Translations under genes and position numbers: made by a program | Source of the DNA: Apteryx mantelli | Taxonomy: Eukaryota > Chordata > Aves > Apterygiformes > Apterygidae | DNA: 64,000 nt | Assembly (NCBI RefSeq): GCF_036417845.1 | Contig: NC_089981.1 | Span: 21,782,001-21,846,000 of the forward strand | Direction: 5' to 3' | Shown: positions 1 to 12,900 of the stretch, in pieces | Numbering within the stretch: position 1 is the first letter of the stretch | How the letters are laid out: each line of letters opens with the position of its first letter | The notes under the pieces: model-generated | Seen by the model: the letters and a program-made list of their open reading frames with translations, nothing else | The model's database searches: none | What the model was told of the DNA's origin: nothing

Positions 1-3000
1 AGGGTTACCTGGAACCTTCAGGAGGAAGAAAGCGGTGCGTTGTCTGCCGGAAAAGCTCCTAGTAAGTCTGTCTTGGTCTTTGGGAAAACAAATAGCAGGT
101 GAAGCAGGCTGTGTGAGGGTTGGAGTCTAGGTGCCTGACTAAATGTGGCTGTAGTGTAATAGGTTACTCTGTCATCTGAGCTGGGTTGACACTGGGCCTT
201 CGCAGTCCTGAAAGCCTGTGTTTTGCACTTGTTGAAATCATGAGGTCAATCATGTTAATGAAGCAGTAGAGGCAGGCTGAGAGGACATGCTGTCATGTAG
301 CACAGCTCAGCTGGCAGCTTGTTAAGCTGTGACGTGCATCCTGGGACCAGGTCCCTGAGCTAGCGGTCTACGTTCCACACCTTCTGCAGTTAACTAGAAT
401 GATATTTCCCCCCCCCTCCCCCCTTGAAACTCTTAAAATTTTTCGAAACTGAGCAGCTCTGCACATCTCTGCGGTTCACCCTTGCGAGCTCTGCTGAGCT
501 GAGGCTGCTGAAAAGGGCTTGGCTGGGACCCTGTGCTTTCGGTGTTGACGAAGTTGTTTGTGTGGTTCTCGATTACTCTCACGCAAACGCTGTAAAAAGC
601 AATTGCAGGAGTGGATGAGAAGTCCTCCATTAACAGAAGCTGTAAAACATTAATGCATTGTTAAACAAAACCCTTCTATAGCCAGCCCTGTTGATAGACT
701 TCTTGTTTTATAACTGGCTTTGAATCTTTGACCTACTAGGTTTATGTTGTTCTTAAATGCCTTCTATTTTTCTTCTCTTGGGGAACCTAGGGATGCCGTT
801 TTACAGACTTCAGAGAGCAAAAGAAGGGGCCTGGAAAGCTGAGGACTTGAACCAAACGTTAAATCAGGTGCAGTTAAATGAGCCTCCTCCAACCAATTAT
901 ATGATTCCTGAGCCTATGTTTCCTGATCTAGATTCCTCTCAGGTTGGTTCCTTTTCCAGCAGCCAAGTGTTGTGGAAGGCATCCCACCTCATCTGTGCCC
1001 TCGTTGTGCAACACCCTCCTCTCATGGCAGAGTTCTTCTTCTGCGTGCAGTACATTTCATGTAGCCCACACACCTCAGCAATCCTCTACTCATTTAATCT
1101 TTCAAGTGGTCCTTACGGTTGAAGAAGCACGTCTTATTTTGCACTACACGTGCAGCTTCTTTGTTGAAAGATGGTGCTGTTTGAGAAGCTGCAAACTATT
1201 TGGTGGCTGTAAAAACTGGCCTGCTGGTAGTTGGTTTGTGCCGTCAGACTTTGTCTCTGTTATCCACCAGTGCAGTGCTGAGTGGCGCCAGTGCCGGTTG
1301 CTGTTGCACAGAGACCTAGTTGAGAGTTGGGTCTTCAGCCTCCCTGGTTAAAACTAGTAATTACTTGCCTGTTTCAGTGGATAAAAGCTGTTTTGAAAAT
1401 CCTGATCTGATTCTTCTAAGTACAAGCATTTACGAAATTGTCTGTTTCACAGGTGTACTGTCAAAATATACCTTTGACACCACCTCTGCCCTCAAGCCTT
1501 CCCCCCTATGCACCTGTCAGCCAGCCCACGGTTCAGTTTATCATGCAGGGCAGTCTTCCAGCGCTTGGCTGTGTGGCAGGGCAGAGCTTGACTCCAGAGC
1601 CAGGCAGCCTGGCTACTGCGTCTGAACCAGGAATTCAAGCTGCTTCTGTTGGAAACGCAGAAGAAAAGACGAAAGCGCCCAAACCTCCAGTGGATAAAAC
1701 AAAAAATGAAGAAGTGAGTGAATGCTGTCAAGTAGCAAACGTGTAGCTAGAATTAGGCATGCAAGCCGCATTAAAGACACGTTAACTATAGAACGTTTAA
1801 AAAAGTGCTTTAAAAAAGGTACAGAATAATTTTACTCAAAGCAAGGGTTCCTTATAGCACAAACTGGTTTGTTTCAGAACTGCAATTTACAGGGAAGGAG
1901 ATCAGTTTATGAGGCTAGCTCTTACTTGGGTTGTTGAAATTGTGAAATGAGTCTTAATTTACATTGTTAGCTCGTTTCTAAGAGAACTAGATTTGGAAAG
2001 CATTCCCTGGATAACACAAGGTAATGAATTTCTCTTTGCTGTGTAGTACATGAAGAAGCTTCACATGCAGGAAAGGGCTGTGGAAGAGGTGAAACTTGCT
2101 ATTAAACCCTTCTACCAGAAGAGGGAGATTACAAAGGAGGAATACAAGAATATTCTGCGAAAAGCAGTGCAAAAGGTAAGGTGACAGTGAATTGACCTGA
2201 AGAGGAGGAGCTGTACAGACAGCTAAACAGGTGGCAATACTTTGAATTGCATTTATGAACTTCGGTAAAGACATGCTGTAACAGAATAGCTGATCTTTGG
2301 ACTCTAACTTGGACTCTGCAGTCTTTCGGTGAAGCAGGAGTTGCTTTAAGCAGGGCTGAACGTGCCGTTTATGAGAGCTGCTGGACTGTTCCTTTTATAA
2401 GATCATGTTTAGCAATGTTCTAAGCCCCTGAAAACTTAAGCTGCCTGTCCTGCAGCATCACGTGGCATGTGTCTTGGGAATGGTCAGATCTTTCTTGTTA
2501 TGGACTCTGGCCAGAAGGCTCAAGCTGCTTCTGATTAAAAGTTAGAAAATACTTGGTATGCTAAAATCCGGTAACACTTCCTGTAATGTCCGTGTGCTTT
2601 GGAGGAGGGCCTTGTAGTTTAGCTGACATTGACTTTGGTCTCAAATCTTAGTGCTGACCAGATCGTGATTTAAAAATTACCTGATGAGCAGGTGAACACA
2701 TGTGGTCTTGTGAGAATAAGTAATGATTTTGTGGTCAAGGCGCTTAGATGATGCCTCAGAGAACTGTATCACAGAGGAAAAAAATGGTATGACTTTTGCT
2801 CAAACGCATTTAGACCAAGATCTCAGTTGCACATATTACAAATGAACATGGAGGACAGAGCTAGAGTTAGTGCAAGGTTGCTGTAAACCACGCAAGGCAG
2901 GTTGAGAGCAGTCTTACCCATGTTGAGTTTTCTGCTTTGTGTATCCTGCTACGTGATGTTAATGCCTTTGCAGGAGTCGGTCCTGCGAGGAAGCTTAGAG

Positions 3001-3231
3001 TGTAGGAAGCTTAGGGTGTCACGATTGTTTGTCTGTATCTGCCTGAACTATTACAGTACCGTTAACTGGCTGAATGCCTTTTCTAATCCCTTGTAGATCT
3101 GCCACAGCAAAAGTGGAGAAATCAACCCTATGAAGGTAGCCAATCTGGTAAAGGCATATGTGGAAAAATACAAACATATGAGGAAGCATAAGAAGTCTGA
3201 TGGTGAAGATGTGCGTGAAGTGGAAAACTGA
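1..3231 (+). CDS. PHRF1: PHRF1, C-terminal part (partial, 5' end outside window)
   Basis: Last five coding exons of PHD and RING finger domain protein 1, a nuclear E3 ubiquitin ligase that contacts the RNA polymerase II CTD. Exons by splice signals and phase: 1-61, 791-942, 1453-1713, 2047-2175, 3097-3231 (TGA at 3229-3231). Phases match at every join. The final two exons encode the SRI-type CTD-binding domain ([20 protein letters not shown], then [12 protein letters not shown]), which matches vertebrate PHRF1 as I recall it. The third exon listed is proline-rich ([20 protein letters not shown]), also typical of PHRF1. The PHD and RING fingers lie upstream of the window. All introns start GT and end AG. 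The neighbour IRF7 follows in the same order and orientation as in human, with a ROCO gene between them. Identification is confident; small errors in exon edges are possible. Confidence 0.93.
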
Positions 3232-5632
3232 GAACAAGCCAGAGCCAGCATAACTTGGACTGAACTTGCTCTGGCTGAGAACATTATTCCAGAGGGAATA
3301 ATAGATCTGCAGTTGCATCTCATTGAAAACAAAGTGCAGAGAAGCAAAATGCTAATAGGATTTATCTGCTGAATCTACTTTTGAATTGTTTCCATATGGG
3401 AATGAACTTGGGGTTTTTCTTGGATTACCTACAGATGTAGAGCTAAATAATCATCAAATGCCTCAGACCAGCAGAGTAATTCCAGGGGAAACACAGAAGA
3501 GATTAATGTTTGGGACTCCCAAATTGCTACAGTTTTCAGGGTTACTTTAATCACAATTTTGGGCTGTGCACCTGTCTCGCTAAAAGTTTCAAACTGGACA
3601 CCACTTTTCATATACAGTATATCAAGAACTATATACTGTTTCCCTTATGTTTATTTATCAAATATGGATTGTCTTTAGAAACTCCTGATTTGATACTTGA
3701 AATGTGGTATTTTTAGCCCGCTCAATGGTGAGCGAAGCTTTACTCGCTCTGTCATTTGGGGATTGCAAAAGTGAGCTAACCTTTATAAATTGACTTCAGA
3801 AACACGGCTCAAGCTGTGGTGTTTATTTACATTTGGTTGGAAGTATCTTGTTAGTAAAGAGTTTAATTCTGGGGTGGGAGATTATGTTGCACTTCTGTAA
3901 ATAATGCACTGATGGCTGGTTTTGTGTCTGCCTTTCAGGAAAAATGAAACAAAAAGTAAACATTGTGAATTTTCAGTACAAGCTTGAGGGATGGGATAAG
4001 GTGAACTGATGTACAAAGCAGAAATGTGACAGAATTTATAAAGTTATTTTGAATGGTTTTAGTCCTACAGCAGGTGTCATTTGTTTGTCTTACAGCTGCC
4101 TCTTTCATTGGCTATCCTGTCTATACCTACCCACTTGGCTCTTACAGGAGGAATACTGTGTTTCTAGAAGAGGATTGGAGTTGGATAAGTAATTTCTCCT
4201 CCTCTGTAGGAGGACCGGTTCACATCTGAATCAGCAAAGGAAACTAGCACATATAATGACTTCATCTTGCTTTCTTTAAAAGCACTTCTTGTTCACATGC
4301 ACTGCAGAGCGACCAATCTTTTTTTTTTTTTTTTAAGTGGACATCTGAAAAGTAGTGACTGACAAATATATTCAGCACCCGGCAAAAACTATCATTCCCC
4401 ATATTCCTATGTTTAGGAAGAGGAAAAGCATTTAATAGGGAAGCTGAACAGAGAAACAGTAGGTTACAACTTAGAAACTGCCTTTCCCTTCAATGGGAAC
4501 TGAATATCCATGGCCCACTGGAGCAGACAGTAGCAAAGCTTGTTAAGACAGTGCTCCCTAACCTCTTAGGGTGCATTCGGAAACCATCTTCTTTGAGGAT
4601 AGTCTTGTCTGCTCATCTGCAAAGAGCCAACAATTGGGGGTCTCTTGGATCATTTTTTAAAAAGCAAATTACACTTGCACTTTTTTTTTCCTGGTGAGCC
4701 TAGGAATAGCTCACAAGTACCAAGACCTCTGATCACTTGCTGGCAGTCCTGACTCTTCAATGAACTCTGACTTGTAGCATGAGCTTCCCTGCCTGCCTGT
4801 GCTTTGACTGCGGCTCCAAGTAGCTGGCCTGGAGACTTTAACTAAACAAGCCCATGCACCAGTACTGGGTGCACGGGCAAAATGCTTCTCTCACTCCCAT
4901 GGTTCACTGTCCTAGAGATGTGCTGATGGACAAACCCTGAGCATTTTGGAAGTGGTCTTCCCTGTCTCAGGTTGCTCTTTCGTACCCTTGGAGATTTTAG
5001 AACAAAGCCTAGTTAGACACATTCTCTGTAAAACTGCAAAAGAGTATCTGAATGAGAAGTGAGTTTTAGTTTTAAACCTAAACTTGTAGCTATAGTATAT
5101 ACCTAGCAGATGGGTGTGGGGTTGAAAATGTAAACACTCCTCATTAGACTTGACAAAGTTCAGAGATCTTTATGGCAGTGTTGGCACAAGATTAAGCAAG
5201 CATAATCTAGTTGTGAGTACGCTTAGGCTGAAAATGGGAAGCCTTCAGCTTGATCAGAGGAAATGATTATGGAATAACCTGCCACCCAAAATAAGAAAGA
5301 GTAGCTAGTTTGAAAACAGAGCTTGACCAGATAACGGAAGGAATTACACTGTTAACCAGGAACACCATTTCAGTCTTTTTTGCTCCTCTGAGTGAATCGC
5401 TACTTTAAATTATTGTTTTGTATTAGCTTTGACTTAGCAGTAAAGATGACAGCCTGTTGCAAGATAAACTAGAAATGCATGTACTATAAGAACTGTTAAA
5501 TCTCAATCAGCTTTGCATCTGACGTTGCCCAGAGGAGGGAGGAAGCAGAAGAATGCGCATTGTGCAAGTGCTTTCCCTGAAGTTACATGAGCAAGAGTTC
5601 TGGTTCATTCTTTCCTCCTGTCTATTGTTAAG

Positions 5633-5638
5633 AATAAA
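5633..5638 (+). terminator. Candidate PHRF1 polyadenylation signal AATAAA
   Basis: This is the first canonical plus-strand AATAAA I noticed downstream of the PHRF1 stop codon. It would imply an unusually long 3' UTR of about 2.4 kb, so it is only a candidate. Confidence 0.35.
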
Positions 5639-6770
5639 TCCATTCCATGGGAAGCCAGCCCTTGGGTGAGGTAATAGGAAATACATCTAAAAATGCTGCC
5701 TTCTGCATGTTCCATGAAACAGGTCATCTAGTATACTGCATATTCTCCTTGGGGGGTTTTTGTTTGTTTTTGTTGTTTTTTCTTCCCCCTCTGTATGACC
5801 CTCTTGGATGAGGTGCTGCCACCTGTTTAATGAAAGATTTTATTTATTCAGCCCATGTAGGACTTCAGTAGTGTGACTTCCTGTTAGTGTCCTTTCCCTC
5901 CTCTACAACAACAGGAGTAACACCAAACAAAAGCTCCTTTGGCAAAGGCACGCGTGGCGCTGTAAAAAGTTGATACTACAACTACTCTGCTACTGTCTTT
6001 ATCTCATAGGAGTCCTCCAGAGCTGCCTCCTGGACATCACTGATGGCCCTAGAGAAGGAGGTTTTCTTTGTAGAAATAAGCTCTCTGGGCTTTGGAAGGT
6101 AGCTCTGAAAAAGGAGTGTCCTGCCCTTAGTGCTCAGCATTTGCTAGCCTCGCTGGTGCTATTGCACGTATGGGTAGGAAAGCTCGTGTAGAGCTAGGTG
6201 GGCCCCAACCCTGGGCTGTGAAGGTGAGGACAGGGTGGGGTCAGCACTGCTCTTGGCTGTGTTGTCCCATTTCATCCCATCTGCCAGCCCCGTGCCGCAC
6301 TGCTGGCTGTGGTTTGTATGTTTAGGACTGTTGCATGCAGAGCCTCGCTAACCATTCGGGAAGTTGAGCCAAGGTTCTCGCATTTCAAGAAATGACCCTT
6401 TCCTTTGGAGCTATGGTGGTTTGGATGGTATATCACGCACCGGGGCCAGGATCTTGGTTAGTTGCTGATTTCTGTGTGAGAAATGATTCATAATCCTTGA
6501 GATTCACACACTGGTAGGAGAGGCTTAGCTTGCCCACAACAGGGATTCAGAAATAGTTAGATAACTATGCATTTTAACTTTTTCTGCTAAACAAGTGTAG
6601 GAAAAGAAAGTGCAAATACTGGAGAGCATGAAGAGGAACAGTTCCTAAGTCCTCCAAATTACAGGCAGCTGGAAATAAGAGGCTGGGATCACTCTGTCTC
6701 AGTACTTATGTAGTGAGTTAGACTTTGATTTCTGGCCAGAGGTGCTTGGGTGGTTGGGGAGCTGCCCTGA

Positions 6771-6793
6771 GGATGGATGGATGGATGGATGGA
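6771..6793. repeat. (GGAT)n microsatellite
   Basis: Short perfect GGAT tandem run of about five to six units, about 110 bp upstream of the predicted ROCO start codon. Confidence 0.85.
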
Positions 6794-6904
6794 GAAAGAG
6801 AGGGTGGGGTTGCCAGGGCAGGCCTCCAGAGGCGGGGAGAGAGATGAGGAAGCAAAAGGAGGAGGCCGAGTGAACCGGAGGATCTGGTGCTGCGCTGCAG
6901 AGCC

Positions 6905-9900
6905 ATGGCCCAGCCCCGAGCCTGTGAGTAGCTGCCCCTGGCTCTTTCTGCTGCACGTGGGGCCCCAGTTCAGAGCTGCGGTGGGAGCCCTTTGGCTCCT
7001 CTTTCTGAAGGAGAGAGAGAGAAGAGAGCAGCATGTTTAGGAGAGGGTAAAATCTTTCTTTCCTAGGAGGCTCGGTGCCTGTTCCAGGTTTATGTGGTGA
7101 TGCTGAAAGCTGATGAGTTGCTCCTGAGTGTGGAGCCTTGCGCAAGGAGATACCACATGTGGTGTCACTTGGCAAGGAAGTGAAACGAGGGGAAGGAAAG
7201 AGAGGGAAGAAAGCTCAACTTTATTTTATTTTAGTGTCCCCCCCTCCCCAATCTCTTCTTGCATGTAAATCTCTCTGCTCTGAATACCATCTCTTTGGGG
7301 CTGGTCTGGCTTCACCAGCCATGCGCGATTCTCTTTTCCTGCTTCGTTCCCGTATGGAACCCTGGTGTCCTCCTGATATACTTGCTGACCTCCTCAGGCT
7401 GGCAGTAGCTCCTCAGAGACCTATAGCGTGCATCTAGAGGATGAGGATGTGAGAGAGGGAAGTGCCTGAACTCAACAGCCCTGTCTCATGTGCTGCGGTC
7501 TGGACCCTGGGAGTGGGTGGCAGCACAAGGACTGGCTCGGCGAGTTACTCAGAACTGCTCTGCCCTGTCAGCCCCGGGCTGGGAGTGAAAAACTGCTGTC
7601 CTCAGATGAGATGTGTCTGCTGCTGGAGCTTTCACAGTGTTTTAATGAGAAATAAGCTGATAACGTGGCCCCTGGGTTACTGCTCAAAATCTGATGGGCG
7701 CTGTTTCCCCTACTGCTCCCAGTGTCCTCAGTCCCAGCCAAGATAGCCAAGATCATCTTGCCTCTGCTTTTGTTTGCTCTCCTGAGAGAGCACAGGAGCT
7801 GTTCAAACAGCAGTCTGAGCCCCAAGCTGCGGCTGTGCTGTTGAAACAGCTCCTCTGTTTGGCCTCTGTTTTTTCTTGCTGAGCTTTTTTCTTGCTGGGC
7901 TTTCTCTCACTGGGCAAAACGATCTGAAAATTGTGATGAGCTCAAGCTCTCAAAGGAACCAGCGGTCTGCAGTCGTAAGGGTGTAAGTCTCTCTCCCAGC
8001 AGGCAAGAAAGCAGGCCGATGGCCGAGCACGTGGTGCATGGTCCTTAACCACCTTTCCTGTCCCATGCGTCCAGGTCAGGAGCAGGAGGAGGGTTTGCGT
8101 GAAGTGACTCTCTCTACCCAGAGGCTGCGAGTGCTGCCTTCAGCAGTCCTGAGCAACCCCACGCTGGAGAGTCTTGACCTCGACAGGAACAAACTCAAAC
8201 ACATCACTGGCATTTCTAAGCTTTGCAACTTGAAGAAGTTGATACTATCCAAGAATGAGATTGTGGACTTTCCAGATGAAATCCAGAGCCTGGTCTATTT
8301 AGAGAAACTTGAACTGAATCAGAACCAAATCCGGGTCATTCCAGAGGGGATTTTCTCCCATCTCTCCAGGCTCAAACACTTGCGGCTGAACAACAACCGC
8401 CTCTGTGCTCTCCCCAGGGACCTGGCAGCGTGTCAAGGCAGCCTCCAGTATCTCAACCTGTCCAACAACTTGTTTCGAACCTTCCCCCAGCCTGTCCTGC
8501 AGCTGACAAATTTACAAGAGCTCCACGTGCAGAATAATGCCCTTCGCCAGCTCCCCAAGGAGCTGTTTCAGGGGCAGTCCCTGAAAATGTTCAAGGCCAA
8601 TGGGAACCCGCTCAAGGAGCCACCCAGTGAAGTGTGCGCTGGTGGCCTCCAGCAGATACTGAATTACTTCACGCAGCTGCAAGACTGTTCGGGGCAGGAG
8701 GACAGGAGGGTCAAGACCATGTTCCTGGGGGCTTCACTGGCAGGAAAATCCACCATTTGCAAAAGCCTGAAGCAGGGGCAAACCAAACTGGTGCCTGAGG
8801 AAGAGCGAACGGTTGGGATCGAGATCAGCGAGTTTCGGATCGAGGACTTCACTTTTCTCTTCTGGGACTTTGCTGGCCAGCTGGAGTATTACATGACTCA
8901 CCATGTATTCATCACCCCACAGGCACTTGTCATCCTTGTCATCAATCTCCATATGTAAGTACTGTGCAGGTTTGAGTTCACAGTGGGTGGGAGAAGAAAA
9001 ACGAGTCTGGGTTGGAGACGCTTCCCTCTGCTCTGGATCAGTGCCCTTTCCATGAGACCTTGATGCCTGTTCTTTTCTCCACTGGAGTAACTAACTCCCC
9101 CTCTTCCGCTTCTTGGAGGTGACGCTTTTTCTTAAACCATTAGATCGGTCGTTATCTTGCCTAAGCCCTCTGTTTTGGGAGGTTAGGGAAGTATTGACTT
9201 GTTATATGAGAATTTACTCCAATCTAAACAGTCCCCACCTCTGCTTTCTGCATTGAAAATACCTCTACAAGCCCTCGCTTCTCTTCTAGTGATCCCTGAA
9301 AGCACAGGGAGCATCAGGCTTGGGCTTTTTGATACAGAGGGATGCTCTCATCCACAGCAGAGGGGATGAGACTGCCCCCAGCTTTAGTCAACTTAGCTTA
9401 TGGAGAGGAAACTGGTAGCCGGGGGTTGGATATGGCCCGTGGCAACATTTAGGAGATCTGGGCTCTTCTCTAGTCAATTCCTGGGTCAACACAGGGCACT
9501 TCATTAGGCTTGCGCTGGTGGGAGCTGGCTGAAGACTCAGAGGAGAGACGATGAATTTGGTGGGATTTTTTTTTTTTCCCTGATCCCTCCCCAGGTACCA
9601 AACTAATGACGATACCTTCAAGGACCTTGTGGGTTTCTGGATCAACAACCTGTCCATGCGAGTGCCAAACTCGGTGGTGCTCCCTGTGGGAACCCACACT
9701 GACTGTTGCCAGGAGGGGGAAGTGGAGGAGAAGAGGCGCGACATCATGTTCAAGATTACAGCCATGCTGGAGGAGAGGAAGAGCAACCTCTCTCACTTCA
9801 TCAACAACCTGGAAGACAGCGAGGAGCCCGAATTTTACGTGGACCAGTGGGAGAGGCTGAAGGAGATGGAGAATTGCACATTAACGGTAGGGCTGAGGTT

Positions 9901-12900
9901 GTCATAGATTTGCTGCAGCTATAAGGGAGCTGAGCAAGCTCTCAGGGTTTGGGTTTGCCTTCTTAGGTGGGTTTAGCTGGGTGGCTGAAGCCACGATGGT
10001 TCCTCGCTGTCTGCTTTCATCTCTAGCAGTAGCTGCTGCCCCTGCTGCTGTGGCAGCAGAACGGTGCCCATTCCCAGGCTGTTGTGGTTCAGAGCCTGGT
10101 GTGTTAACGGCGACAGTCACCTGTTGCTAATGCGTCAGGCTGTTGCCTGCAGCAGCTCGCGTGGCTGGGGTGGAAGTGGTAACTGCCCTCAGGTGGGTGC
10201 ACAAACAGCAGGGCAGTAACTCCTGGTGGTTCCCCGTCACTTCTTTGTGACGGGCTATCTCTGGTTGTGGCTTGTAGCCAATGCCTAGGGAGAGGTATGT
10301 TTTATTTGATTGTTTGGGTGTGTGGGAGGGGGTTGTTTTGTTTTGTTTTATTTTCTTTCACAAATCTGCAGTGTTCCATTTTTGGTTTCCTGAGGCATTT
10401 AGCCTCCTGAAGTCCTGTGTCAGGGAGTTAGGCAAATTAACTGCTTGTTATGTGAGGAAACATCTCCTTTGGTTCTTCAAAGCAGAGAAATATTAACAAG
10501 AAATTTCTCTTGCAAGCCCCACGGTGCGGGTAGCTGCCTTTCTGTGGACTGTGCCAGGGAGTTAGAGACACGAGGAGGTGCCCTTCCCATGGTGGGGATG
10601 CAGCGTCCAACTGGATGTGTCTCTGAGCGGGCTGCTCCCCATCCCTGCTTCCCGCTAGTCAATTATTGTGGAATCGCAGAGCAGCCCTGGTGGGACGGGA
10701 CTTTAGGAGGTGTCTGGGCCAACCTTCTGCTCTGAGGTGGGTCAGTGGTGAATTCAGACCAGGAAGCTCAGAGCTTTGCCTGGTCAGGTCTCGAAAACGT
10801 CCGAGGATGCAGACGGCACAGCCTCGCTGGGCGACCTGTTCCGCTGCATGGCTTACCTCATGGGGAAAATGGTTTCCTTATGTCGAGTTAGATATCTGCT
10901 GTTTTACGTATGATCTTTGGCTCTCATCGTCCTGCCGTGTGCTTCCATAAAGAGCCTTGCTCCATCTTCTCAGTAATCTCTTAAGTACCAGGAGGCTGCT
11001 GCTAGTGCCCCCCCTTCACCTCGCAGGTAAAAAAAAGCCTCCTTACTTCAACTTCTCCTCCAGCACCCTGACCATCGTGGAGGCCTCTGCTGGACTCGCT
11101 TTTGGTAGGCACGCGCTTTCTCTATTCCAGATTTTAAACTTAGTTCCCATCAACTGCACTGATCACCGTGATATCAAAAAGCTCGAAGCCATCATTCTGG
11201 AGCACGTGAAAAATGAAGAGCTCTTTCCTGAGGTTGTCCGAGTGCTGCCCCCCGTCTACAGGCAAGTGGAAGCCGCGATTGTGGATGTCGCGCAGAGCGA
11301 GGAGATGGCAGATCACGGTGAGAAGGCAGCGCCTTCCTCGTCCCCCGCACCTTCCTGCAGGGGCCTTGCTGTCCCGCTGGTGAGAGAGGCTGTCTCTGCT
11401 TTCTGTACCTGCTGGCCCCTATTGCCTAGAGGGGGAGTAACCGTTGAAGAACTTGCAGCGTTATTGCTGGAGTAGTCCCATTACCTGGCTCTAGTTGTGC
11501 TGTTTGCGTCCTGAGTTGCAAGCAAAGTCTGTCTGGAGCCAGCTGGGAAAGGCTGACATCAGGGCTGGTTCAGAGCTCCTAGGCAAGGTGGTACCTGGGG
11601 GTGAGCTGCTACGGTTGCTTTTACGTGGTTTCAGAGCACCCAAAGGGCCTGCAGGCCCGGTGTCCTGTCTGACTGGTATTATTGAGCATCTGCCCCAAAG
11701 GCAGATGTCTAGGGAAAAGTATAAAGAAAGGACAAGTGTTTGTTCACCAGAAGGCTCTGCCAGCATCTGGCAATCTGTGGCTCGGCGTGCCCTGGGCTGG
11801 CAGATGCACACGGTTGTCCGTACATTTCTTTTCATTAACTCTTGTTCTTTCTCCCCTTGGCCTTGTATAAACGTTTAAAATCCATAGTGTCCTGCAGCAG
11901 GGAGCTCCACAGCTTTAGTGCATGTTGTGAGAAGCAATGCTTCTGTTTAGTTTCTAAACCTGTGTCCTGCTAACCTTATTTAATGCCCCCACCAGGCTCT
12001 GGCTGGCTCCTCTGTCTCTCCTGTGACTTAACGGGCAGCCTTGCCTCTTCGCTTACATACCTAAAGCAGGTGATATGAACACCACCAGAACCTGGTGCTC
12101 TCTCTGGCTCCCTTGGCTGCTGCAGGACCAGAGGGAGCAAAGCAAGCTCTTTTCTCCCAGGGGGAAAAGCCTAACTATTTAATTCCAGATATAGTTGCCT
12201 GTCTCCGTATGTTCTCTGCATGACTAATGACAATTTGACGTTTAACTTGCAGTCGAAGGTCTTCTAGTTAGAAACAAACCTACACTTTGAAACACTGAAG
12301 AAAGTATTAGCCTTGTTTTTCAGAAGCTCTCCTGAGGTTCTAGCAAGCCGTCAGCAGCCTTGCTACAGTGGGACAGCTGAGGGTGGGCAAAGTGTTTTGG
12401 GGCACAGCCACTGAGCACCGCTCTGGTCCTGGCTGCTACCCTAGAGACAGCATGGTCTATTTGACATTCAGTATTGCTCGTGTTCGTTGTCTCTGTAAAG
12501 TATCTGCCTTTGACTGATGGCTTAGGAGATGTGGTTTGAGTTCCTGTGCCTCCCTCCAGGCATGATGGACCTCCAGTACCTCCTCAGCAAACTCTCCCAT
12601 CGAGAGCATCTGGCCAACCTGGGCAGAGAACTTCTCCAGGATATCTTGCGGTACCTCCACCGCATCGGGCTTATCATATGGTATGAGGAAATCAAGCATC
12701 TGGAAAACACGGTCTTTCTCCAGCCTACCTTCCTTATAACTATGTTCAAGGTGAGTGTGGGTCTTCTCTGCGTGGCCCAAGTCGTAGACAGTGCCTGCAG
12801 TTTTGCTGTGCTCCTCTCACTGCAGCCCCTTCTCTCCCTTTCTTTCCACCCAGCTCCTTGTAAGGTACCGCCTAGTCCAGCAGCTTGAGAGCATCTCTGT

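Larger units (their letters stand above)
3232..6904 (+). other. PHRF1 3' UTR and PHRF1-ROCO intergenic DNA
   Basis: No coding gene is supported here. The left part must hold the PHRF1 3' UTR. A canonical AATAAA lies at 5633-5638, which would give a 2.4 kb UTR; a shorter UTR using a variant signal is possible. T-runs occur near 4319-4336 and 4681-4690. A (GGAT)n stretch near 6771-6793 lies just before the ROCO start. The ROCO promoter should lie in the last few hundred bases, but I see no clear TATA box or CpG island. Confidence 0.6.

Noticed and set aside
11870-12000. Possible ancient interspersed repeat in a ROCO intron
   Set aside because: Text such as GTGTCCTGCAGCAGGGAGCTCCACAG vaguely resembles an old repeat family, but I cannot name it or find its ends.
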